Assembly (NCBI GenBank): GCA_934045075.1
Contig: OW203722.1
Coordinates: 11,435,396 to 11,499,395 of the forward strand
Length of the DNA stretch: 64,000 nt
Origin: Yponomeuta sedellus
Taxonomy: Eukaryota; Arthropoda; Insecta; Lepidoptera; Yponomeutidae
Reading direction: 5' to 3'
Under the pieces are notes generated by a model. It was not told the DNA's origin. It was given only the letters and a program-made list of their open reading frames with translations, and made no database searches. This document shows, in pieces, positions 23,301 to 32,614 of this stretch; the stretch's first letter is position 1, and the number at the start of each line of letters is the position of its first letter. A program made the position numbers and the translations under genes.

Positions 23301-24327
23301 CAGTGTTGCCAACTAAAACAGTTCAAATTATCGGGTTCCCATGTCAAAATTATCGTTTTGACGGCAAAATTATTGTACAGCCTCAATAAAGAGAGATTTG
23401 TATTATTAGCTTAGAACCAAGGGCAGCGTTCAGTATGTTCAGCAATTATCGGGCAATTGCCTAATATAGGTACCATTTCTTTTTTACGCTTTGAATTTGT
23501 GTAGGTATTAAGGTACGGCAAAAAAGTCTAGATACCTATCCGTAATAAAGTCGCAAAAAGTGACTTTTCTCCATACACTTTTGTTTTTAGATTTACAGAT
23601 TTTTTTGCCAAACTATATCTTGCTTTTAGTTTTAAACATACGACACTCGATGAACAAACCGAACGCAGCCAAGCTAATAACGAGAATAAATTAATGTATA
23701 AAAATATTTATTAATAATATTATTAATTTTACACTTGGGATAATACAATGTTAAATATTTGAATTCATCACCTGCCAACTAAAATTACTGCATCTATCAA
23801 AACAATCCGCTACTTGACTCGTATCAAATTTGACACGATAAATCAATATTTCCTGTAAGAAACCGAAATATATTGACTTTGCTAAGTACGCAGGATAACT
23901 GCAAAATTTGCAAATTAATAGCGTTTAATTTTTCCTTAACACAAATGTATTTGCGTAATTTTTACGCAAATACGCAACCTAATTTATTCAATGCATTAAA
24001 TTATCGTACGTTTACAGTTTGTCAAAAAATTCAAGAAACCGGAAGAGAAACTTTATTATTGGTATTATCGAAAATTAAGACCATTTACTACCTTTGATTA
24101 AGCACAATACATCCTTTTAATGTAATGACTCTACTTATTATTTTTATAATGCTTTTAAGTGCAAGAAATAATGTAACACAGACAAAAAGTCTGAGCGAAA
24201 CCTTACTCTTTAGATTCTACACTTTTTTGACAAAGTATAACTGAATTTAGATAATTGTTATCGTACATTGTACCGATGGCTAAATTATCGTACGCCCCCA
24301 TAATTATCGTACGGGTTGGCAACACTG
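23301..24327. mobile_element. hAT-like element, 1,027 bp, with 8-bp target duplication
   Basis: The ends are CAGTGTTGCCAAC and GTTGGCAACACTG, flanked directly by CTTCGTAG on both sides (23293-23300 and 24328-24335). An 8-bp duplication and ends starting CAG are hAT features. ATTATCGTACG-type words repeat near both ends as subterminal motifs. A 74-codon frame at 23873-24097 shows no transposase resemblance, so it is probably non-autonomous. Confidence 0.85.
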
Positions 24328-24398
24328 CTTCGTAGCTATCTACTGTAAAAGGTGATGTGAAATAACGCTCACGCCTACTCTATTCTGAGTCTTTTTAA

Positions 24399-25320
24399 CA
24401 GCGTTGCCAGAAGGTTACTTTTGTAATCTTTTAGGTGATTTGTAACTAAGTCAGGTTACTTTGAGGTTACATGACACAAAAGGTTACTTTTGGTTACTTT
24501 TATGTGAAGGTTTTTTTTTTTACTTATTTTGAAAAAAACGGAACGCAAAGATCTTTTGCTTGTTGGCAGCATTGTTTCGTTTCTTCGTTCATTCATAATA
24601 TTCAACTCACTCCTCAGAATAACTCACTCACTTACTCCATAGAGTAACTTATGCTGTCTGGTAACATTTTAATCTGTGCTCTATTCTATGGCAGCGGTAG
24701 GAAACGTTGGAGCCAATCAGCGGGCCGTAGAGGAAGTGCCAACCATTCGTATTGATGGGGTTATGGTCAATATTTGGTTTTCAACGACTTAAAGACTAAA
24801 AAAAAATTAATTTATTTATATTTTTAATTGTTTATTTTTAGTACTTCAAAGCTGGTGGGTGACTTATTAAAGCATTTGGACTCATCGAGTGTCCGAAAAC
24901 TTGTATAAAACGAGAAATTTATTTTTTTGTAGTTAGAATCGACGATTTCACTCAATCTGTTGATTGTGAGTTAATCACACCACAGCACTTACGTCAAAAT
25001 GAAAATTCTTAATTCTTTTCTTACATAACGGAAATTTGCGTTTTTCACTTGTTTACTGATAATTTCTTTATATTCGCTATAGAGCACTACAAAGTTTATC
25101 ACTTTTCTTCAGGATTGAGTGGATAACATTGGATTGCCTAGATGTCTGTAAATTTGTAGGTTATGACAATTTATGAGACAACGTGTGCTGCTGCGTTGTA
25201 AACATTATCTGAAGTCACTTGGTGCTTGGTAAGTATCAAACCACAGTAGATTTTCTGAAATGCACAATCACAATTGCTGAAAGTAAGCATGCAAGTAACC
25301 TAACCTTCTTGTTATTCCAG
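24399..25320. other. Stretch before the plus-strand THAP remnant
   Basis: 24399-24540 begins CAGCGTTGCCAGAAGG and repeats AGGTTACTTTT several times, resembling one end of another hAT-like element whose partner end was not found. A CCAAT motif (AGCCAATCAG) lies near 24711. No coding exon was recognised. Confidence 0.4.
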
Positions 25321-25914
25321 GAACGATAGCAGCACGTAACAGGCATAACAGATGTTGTGTTATGGGATGTAGATCGACAACACAATTATGTATGTTCCCC
25401 CGTTAGAGCGCACTACGCTCTTCGTGGATAAACATTATTGAATTAAAAGATCAGTCGCCATAGAAAAATATGCCGCCTCCACTTTGAAGACAGGTACATA
25501 CAAGGAGAATAAGGAGATGGCTCCAGGTTGCGTCATGCAGTACCTACTTAATTCAGGAGAGAAGAAATTCCTACATGAGTGCCTTCACATGCAATCACAG
25601 TTTGTAAGTACATATTTAAGCTCCAATCACTCGGTTCCACTGGGCCACGTGTGGCACAATAGGTAGTTAAATTGGTGTGTTTGAAGGACAATTGCTTTTT
25701 CAGGCAATGAAGCGGTGTTAGTGCCCCAGTACTCGCAGCTTTCACATGAAGCTGAATGAGACTGAATCAGAGAAGGCCATGGCTTCCTATGAAGGTACGT
25801 ATCTCTTGTGTACTTACTTGAGTGCCATCTGGATGACTAGACTAGGGACTAGGCTGGCTTGATAGTCTGAATGTTATTAAGGAATATTCCTTTAAGATAT
25901 TGTGAGTTTTAGAC

Positions 25915-26075
25915 GACCTCTGTAGCGCAGTGGTAGCATAGCTGCCTACAGTACGAGTTCGAACCCAAAAAAATCCCCAGGTCTAAGATGTTTACATGTT
26001 TGTGATGTTGTTGTTACTGGTTCCCCACGACACAGGTTATCTTAGTGTTTGGCCAGAAGCAATGTATGTGCCTGT
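25915..26075 (+). repeat. tRNA-derived SINE-like family C
   Basis: The head GTAGCGCAGTGGTAGCATAG and T-arm-like GAGTTCGAACCC are followed by CCCCAGGTCTAAGATGTTTA and ATGTTTGTGATGTTG. A reverse copy is at 61488-61660. It lies between exons of the THAP remnant. Confidence 0.7.
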
Positions 26076-26184
26076 ATTTTAATGTTATGTTATTGGAACT
26101 CCAATAAAATTGGTGTTAATATCAAGCTGCAAAATACTTTGTGCTATCAGTAGTGCCATAAATCAGTAGGTATTTTTTTATTAT

Positions 26185-26310
26185 TATTATACCTAAGACA
26201 CAAAAAAGAAATACAATGCAAGGAAATACATGCACAAAGGCGAGCTTATCTCTGTAAGAGATTTCTTCCATCAAACCTTAGGGAGTCGGAGTGGACTCCT
26301 GCTTTATGTA
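26185..26310 (-). repeat. Retroposon tail (reverse)
   Basis: Contains AAGGCGAGCTTATCTCTGTA and AGAGATTTCTTCCA, the reverse of the 3' end at 42950-43060 (GGAAGAAATCTCTTACAGAG). Confidence 0.6.
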
Positions 26311-26408
26311 AACGGGCCTATCAAGGAGCTATGATATAGACAGATAATGCTCTCTCAACCGTTTCCTGAAAGTACTGAATGACGGGTTAGTATGAATACT
26401 CTGCATTC

Positions 26409-26638
26409 CACAGCCTGACTGAATGGACCAAAAAGGAATCCACGTAGGCTCCAGTTCTTTTATAATGTTTTGGTTGTTTTTTGGCTTTAATTAAAAAATT
26501 GTACAGTGTGTTAGCTTTTAGAATATTTCACAGCCTGACTGAATGGACCAAAAAGGAATCCACATAGGCTCCAGTTCTTTTATAATGTTTTGGTTGTTTT
26601 TTGGCTTTAATTAAAAAATTGTACAGTGTGTTAGCTTC
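26409..26638 (+). repeat. Near-identical 120-bp tandem duplication
   Basis: Two copies offset by exactly 120 bp, each starting CACAGCCTGACTGAATGGAC and ending GTACAGTGTGTTAGCTT. Only one or two mismatches separate them (CACGTAGG/CACATAGG), so the event is recent. Confidence 0.9.
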
Positions 26639-27200
26639 TATCGGATAGAATCGAATAGAATCGGATATATTTGCGTAATAGAAATATCGGAACTTAATAA
26701 GAAAAGTTTTATACAGAACAGGAAGTAGTATTACACTTGTGTGCTTTTGGCGGAAACCAAAGCCTAGAGCCCGAGGTATATTACCTACTGTTGTGATTAT
26801 TCATAGCAACTGAAGGCAACACGTAAATACAAATTAACTACATTACCTTCATATCAATCCAAATGGGTAAAATTATACTTGGTTGCTTTAATTAGATATC
26901 TTAGCTATGCAGTTTCATTTAGAATTTTGTTTAAAATGCAGAGATATTGTTACACACAGTTGATTCAAGTTTTAATCCCTGCCATTAAACAAAGAGGGAT
27001 ATTATAATGGTTATAATTAAATAGTAACTAATTCATTTTGTTTTGAATTTACAGACACTTCTGCTGCTGAACCAAGCCACTCGGTAGATATCCCATCTGC
27101 TTCAAGCTTGGAGCATCAACGTGAGGTCAACATTGGCGACATGTCGTCGTAACAGCAGATTCCTACCTCTTTAACTGGTAATTTTATTATATTCTTTTTT

Positions 27201-27385
27201 TATGCACTAACCCGTGCTAAGGACAGTTTTAAAAAACTTACTTAAAGGCTAAAAATTCCACCCATGCCGGGACTCGAACCCGCGACCTCTAGCTAATCCT
27301 GCCAGAATAAAAAGGATGGTTAGCCAGAGATTGCAGGTTTGAGTCCCGGCATGGTTGGAATGTTTAGCCTCTAAATAGGTTTGGT
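27201..27385. repeat. SINE-like family A, head-to-head pair
   Basis: A reverse copy (27201-27306, CCCATGCCGGGACTCGAACC) is joined through AATAAAAAGGA to a forward copy (27313-27385, GGTTTGAGTCCCGGCATGG). The arms can fold on each other. Confidence 0.75.
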
Positions 27386-27954
27386 AATTTTATTTTAGTG
27401 CACTAACACATCTTAGGAGGAAAAATTAAAGATTTATTGTGAATCTTCTGGGGGGGCGCTCAATTAACTATAGTGGAACCAAAGTGATTGATACAAACTA
27501 CTTGGTTCCACTGGTAATTCCACATAGAACAATTTTAGTAAGTATGTGGTTTCCGTACTCAGCCTCATAGTTGGGCCAGCAGGGCTGTGAGGTCACTCCA
27601 GCCATCCAATTTCTTTCGTGAAAGCCATTGGTGCAGCAATACATAAATAAATAAGAATAAAAAGGTGTAAATTATAACCAGAACAAATCAAAGCACACCG
27701 CAACTATTCAGCAAAAGTAATGCCAGCTGTACTTTATCAGTTATTGCTAGATTACAATATTCCTTACCATTGCTTTTCCAGGTGCAGCAACTGCCAGCGC
27801 AGGTTTTTTGGCGACACCAGCAGCAAACAGCACTCCGACCAGGTCTTTTTCTTCTGAAGGTATTTTAACAGACACTATTTTCGCTTAAAAATCCAGTTGA
27901 ATCAAATACTTTTTTAAGCGGTCTAGACAAACAGAGTGATTGGAAAAAAGCATT

Positions 27955-28280
27955 TGAGTGAAGCAACAACAGGCGCGGTCAAGTACAGGATGGGTGACCG
28001 TCTCGTGACTACCGCTAGTGGCATTTTTTCAGAGTGCTTCCGCTTTTTATAAGGCTTGCTAAGCCGTTGGTGTGGGCTGTCATGTAACGGCAGACATCAA
28101 GCCATGTCAGATGCCTTATGGGTGGTTTGATTACTTCTGACAGTAAGACCCGTCACTGTCTTACAATCCTCCACCAATCCGAACTTAGCTCCCGTGGTGC
28201 AGTGTGCCCGAACCTTCCTGCGATGCAGGAAGAGACACGCGCCCCAGCAGTGGGGACATTTACAAGAGTTGATATCGAAA
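27955..28280 (+). repeat. 5S-rRNA-derived SINE-like repeat, copy 1
   Basis: Contains AAGCAACAACAGGCGCGGTC and GGATGGGTGACCGTCTC, which correspond to the internal promoter (A box to C box) of 5S rRNA, followed by a non-5S body (TAAGCCGTTGGTG, GCGATGCAGGAAG, CCCCAGCAGTGGGGAC). It is part of the tandem duplication. Confidence 0.65.
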
Positions 28281-29039
28281 ATAGTTTTTGGTAACATTCC
28301 TAGTACTCAAATCTTAGTTTGCCTTTTGATCACTGTGTGAAAGAGAGGTGATTGCATTAAAAAAAAAAAATTTTAGCATTTTTTTCACTGATCGTATCCT
28401 TTTTCACTGACCGTATCCAAAATCTGCAAATGTAGTTCAGAATATCTCAAAACGTTACGAAAGGTCTCCTAGCCTAGAACACACTAGGCTTACGCATTTT
28501 TTTAACTTATCTTACAACTCCAACTCCCAGTTTATTTTAAACATCAGGTCCTCGAATTCCTTTAAATTAATTTGAGCACTTTCAAACTAAGATTGTCTCA
28601 TCATCATACAGATAATTCCACATATGAAAAGGTTAGTTTGTTTGTCCTGTGGTTTCTGTGCTTAGCCTCATAGTTGGGCCAGCACAGCTGTGAGGTCACT
28701 CCTGCATACCATTTTCTATCCAGAAAGCCATTGGTGCAATATATAGTGGCGATATAATACATATATCGCCACTATATATATATGTCACCACAACTATACA
28801 CCAAAAGTAATGCCAGCTCTACTTTATCGGTTATTGCCAATAACATTATTTATTTTCGTTTCATTTCAATATTCCTTTCCATTGCTTTTCCAGGTGCGGT
28901 AACTGCCAGCGTAGGTTTTTGGCGACACCAGCAGCAAACCACTCCAACCAGACCTTCTTCTTCTGCAGGTGTTGTAACAAGGTAACTATTTTCGCTTTAC
29001 GCTTAAAAATACAGTTGAATCAAATACTTTTTCAAACGC

Positions 29040-29275
29040 TCGCGGCCTAGTCGAACAGAGTGATTGGAGTCAATTACTTGAGTTAAGCAACAAGAGGAGC
29101 GGTCAGGTGCAGGATGGGTGACCGTCCTGTGACTACCGGTTGTGGCTTTTTCCGCATGAAATTAATTTGAGTCTTACTATCCGCCACCAACCCGGACTTG
29201 GCCCACGTGATGGAGTATGGCCGAACCTACCTGGGATGCAGGAAGCGACACCTGCCCCGGCAGTGGGGAGGGTTG
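29040..29275 (+). repeat. 5S-rRNA-derived SINE-like repeat, copy 2
   Basis: Contains GAGTTAAGCAACAAGAGG, GCGGTCAGGTGCAGGATGGG and TGACCG, closer to 5S rRNA than copy 1, then a shortened body with GGGATGCAGGAAGCGACACC. The 5S match covers only the 3' two-thirds, so it is not a 5S gene. Confidence 0.65.
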
Positions 29276-30631
29276 ATATCGAAAATGGTTTTTGGTGATT
29301 TATAACATTCTTAGTGCTCATACCTTAGTTTTTCCTTTTGATCACTTCATGAATATCTCAAAAAGTTATGGAAGGTCTCCTAACCTAGAACATACTGGGC
29401 TTACAAAGTTGTAACAGTCTGCTGTATGCTTACTTTTTTGTAACCTATCTTATAACTCCCATCTCTCAATTTATTTTAAACTTTAGGTCTTCGAATTTCT
29501 TAAAGTTAATTTGTGCACTTTCAAACTAACATTTTCTTATCACATTGTAGGCAAAGAGGGCACAGACACCGACTTCGAACCCCATTGAAGGTATTTCCAA
29601 TCTATTGATATTTATTTTATCTTTATGCTGTAAAGTGTAGGGAACAAACAATTTGGAGACCTTAGTATATTTTGCGATAGGTACGCTATTCCTTTTTGTT
29701 AGATGTCTCTTTTAGATGTAATTGATATTCTGAGCACACTTTCCTGTACAAAGATGTTTTAAGAGATATGCAGAGGTTGCGAGTTCGAATCCTGTTGCGA
29801 GTCAAAAGTTTAATATTTTAGATTTTTTTGATTTTTCCAGAAGATTGAGTACTTTGGAAATATCAGAAGTTGACATTGAGGTGAGACTTTAATTAAAATC
29901 ATCTTATCTGTTTTACAGGTGCGAAAGTCAAGAGAAACAGAATATTGCGGTGTGTTAAAACTTTGACTCCCCGATGCAAGAGGCTCTATAAGAGTGCCAA
30001 AAAATTATCAAGTCTAAGCGTCGCCTCTGTTACACTTTCCAAGACTTCTCCATCAGTCCAGGACGGAAAAAATTAACGTACACGCCTTGCTGGTTATGTT
30101 TCCATGAAACTTAATAGGAAATTTATGTGCCAAATTTGCAAGAGGTTTCATCAGATCCTTCAGATCTCCACACTTGGATTTTAGAACGAGATAGACGTCA
30201 ACGTAGCCGAAGTTTGGCTTACCCAAATTCAAGTTTTATTATTCTTTTTAGAACCTTAATAAATCACTAACAATTACCTTGACAAAAATGTTTACTTACC
30301 AATTGTTTTTGAAAATATTAAATTTGAGTTTCTACAACTACAAGCCAATGTTGACTGGTTTGGCTGCCCTGAAATCACGTTGACATATTAACTTCATATC
30401 CTTAGTTTGCAGCATCCAGGTTCATAATTTTTGTAACACAGTCAACAAGATCATAAAAGAGGCCTTTTCCGCAGAACGCATAGATATGTCGCTGGAAATG
30501 CACAATTTGGCACTTTAAAAGTATATTAAGTATCATAGAAAGTAATGTGCATTGTTTATTTATTCTGATTTTTGTAGGTTGGCTACAAAAAATTTGATCT
30601 GGCTTCGCTTATACATTTTTAGACAAAAGAT

Positions 30632-31370
30632 ATTATAAGATGCATTGTAACAATGTTCACTATCTATTCATTCGGTAATTATTAATTTTGATATGTAAGT
30701 CGTCAAATCTTATGTTGGTAATGCCTTCTGGCATTACCAACATAAGATTTGACACAACATAAGAAGACATTCTGTACTGCGAATATGTATTCAGCCTGTA
30801 AATATTAATTTATGATCAATGTCCGTAATGTCAAAACCATTCATTCTGTATTAATTCTATGTTTATTAAGATCAATTTGATATCATTGTCTAATCTTAGT
30901 ATGTAGTTAATGTTAGAACTTTATGCCTGCCTCGTTGGATTAGCCGTTAAGGTATGTGGGTACCAAGGCAGAGGGCGTGGATTCGATCCCACTGGGGGCC
31001 GCCGTACAAGTGGCGCCAATTATAAGATGCATTGTAACAAAGTTCACTATCTATTCATTCTGTAATTATGAATTTTGATTTGTAAGTCGTCAAATCTTAT
31101 GTTGGTAATGCCAGAACATTCTTTACTTCGAATATGTATTCAGCCTGTAAATATTAATTTATGATCAATTTCCGTAATGTCAAAACCATTCATTCTGTAT
31201 TAATTCTATGTTTATTAAGATCAATTTGATATCATTGTCAAATCTTAGTATATAGTTAATGTTAGAACTATATGCCTGCCTCGTTGGATTAGCCGTTAAG
31301 GTATGTGGGTACCAAAGCAGAGGTCGTGGGTTCGATTCCCACTGGGGCCGCCGTACAAGTGGCGCCACTC
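30632..31370 (+). repeat. Tandem duplication of about 390 bp ending in SINE family B
   Basis: Copy 1 (30632-31019) and copy 2 (31020-31370) both start TTATAAGATGCATTGTAACA and both end in a tRNA-like unit (TGCCTCGTTGGATTAGCCGT, TTCGATCCCACTGG or GGTTCGATTCCCACTGGG). Copy 1 alone holds the hairpin at 30702-30753. Copy 2 runs on into the full SINE B tail to about 31480. Confidence 0.85.
30702..30753. repeat. Perfect 24-bp hairpin with 4-nt loop
   Basis: Arms GTCAAATCTTATGTTGGTAA(TGCC) and the exact reverse complement enclose TTCT. The tandem sister copy (31088 onward) has only the first arm, so the second arm is a new inverted copy of the first. Confidence 0.9.
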
Positions 31371-31479
31371 TGGCTGTATTTTCATATCTGTGATGTCCTT
31401 GCCTAGTTACCTTAGTACAGGGTATATTAGTTTGGGACCAGGTCAAGCGATTGTGTTGTGTGGAAGAGGAAGTTATTCT

Positions 31480-32614
31480 GTACTCATGTATTAAGTCTGG
31501 AATTAGTATTAATTTTGACACTGCAATTACTTTCTGTAAATTGTAAATGTATTTTTAAGAACTGTTCAAATGATGATCCATTAAGTTTTTTCGCCATTCT
31601 CTTGTACAATAAATCGTAAATACAATGTAAATATTTAAATACTAGAAATAACCATAAACTTTCATTGTCAAGATTTAGGCTTGCAAAGATTGGTAAATCC
31701 TTCATGGGCCATTGTATACGTTAATAATAAATTCTCTAAAGATATATTGAAGCTTGCCTGAAATGCGATTCAAAAATGTGCAAGGTATACTTTGTACCAA
31801 AAAGGGCTACTATAGCATAAAGGGTTATTTAGATGACACATAATACGTGTTTAAACATAACATATTATGTTCTGTTTTATAATAATTGTGTAAACGCTGT
31901 TAATTAAGGACTTTGAAAAGACTACGTTGGAGTTTTTTTGCTCCAAAATTATGTACATTTTCAAATGGACGCCTAGATTGACGTGTAACGTTTACAAAGC
32001 CGCAGTTTCTGTGCTACTTTGAAAAAAATCTATTTCATTGAATTTCTTGAATAAAAAAAATTACTTCTGACTTTTATCGTTTCAATTTCCCCTAAAAATT
32101 AAAAATGGTTCTCTGAACAGTAGAATAGTATCGATAGTATGGTGGGCATCCCTAGCATATCGATACATTTTTTTATCGACTATAGGGTGCTGAATGCACT
32201 ACGGATGGTGGTCACGTCAATCCACTACGTTCCGGGCCTTTCTATTGGTCGATTCCTATCTGTACCTGTATAATTTGTGTTCTATGGCTATGGTCGTGTC
32301 GTTGTTTGTAGCAGTTTGTAGACCGGTATTTTTTTTGTAAATTTGTCCAGATTTATATCAAGGTATGATAAAGAAATGACATTTGTAATTATTATTCTGA
32401 TGATTTCGTGAGTTTAACCACTTTGTTAGACACATAACATGGCCGTGATTATATTCACATAACCTCAAAGGTCATTAAAGATTACCTACATGACGCAGGC
32501 AGGGTCACCTTCAAGTGATTGTTTCGTGACCGGTTTCAGTGATAGTTATTATTCACGCTCTACTTGTTATCAGTCATTGAATTATTAAAACTTACAGGTA
32601 CTCTTAAAGTCAGT
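31480..32614. promoter_or_regulatory. Upstream region and probable 5' UTR of transaldolase
   Basis: No transposon was recognised between about 31500 and the transaldolase start at 32615. 32240-32600 is the likely promoter and 5' UTR because of its position; no TATA box or initiator could be picked with confidence. Confidence 0.35.

Larger units (their letters stand above)
27510..29560 (+). repeat. 1.1-kb tandem segmental duplication
   Basis: Copy 1 (about 27510-28605) and copy 2 (about 28610-29560) align along their length at a period near 1,112 bp. Shared landmarks are CTCATAGTTGGGCCAGCA, the exon beginning GTGC after CTTTTCCAG, CAGTTGAATCAAATACTTTT, the 5S-like stretch and CGAAAATAGTTTTTGGT. 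Each copy carries one THAP-remnant exon (27782-27859, 28894-28968). Confidence 0.85.
25321..30076 (+). pseudogene. THAP-domain gene remnant with duplicated exon
   Basis: Candidate exons with AG/GT borders: 25321-25603, 25704-25794, 27055-27177, 27782-27859, 28894-28968, 29551-29590, 29919-30076. The first gives CCVMGC (first metal pair), LCMFPR, LRSSWINIIE and, in another frame, CRLHFEDRYIQ with the C-x2-H pair, so it has stops and a frameshift inside the zinc finger. Exon 2 reads open into exon 3 across the junction (NETESEKAMASYE then DTSAAEPSHSVDIPSASS), with one TAA in exon 3. The last exon is open (VKTLTPRCKRLYKSAKKLSS) and ends in TAA. Most junctions are phase 1; the 40-bp exon does not fit. 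This is a once-spliced gene in decay, or an expressed remnant lacking the zinc finger. Confidence 0.6.

Noticed and set aside
23873..24097. A 74-codon frame as a transposase inside the hAT-like element
   Set aside because: No DDE, zinc-finger or dimerisation motif is visible and the length is far too short.
29040..29275. A 5S rRNA gene
   Set aside because: Only the internal promoter region resembles 5S rRNA; the 5' third and the 3' end do not, and the sequence continues into a repeat body.
31272..31351. A tRNA gene with GGTTCGATTCCCACTGG T-arm
   Set aside because: It is part of SINE-like family B, with a truncated duplicate 343 bp upstream and a reverse copy at 352-500; no proper cloverleaf forms.
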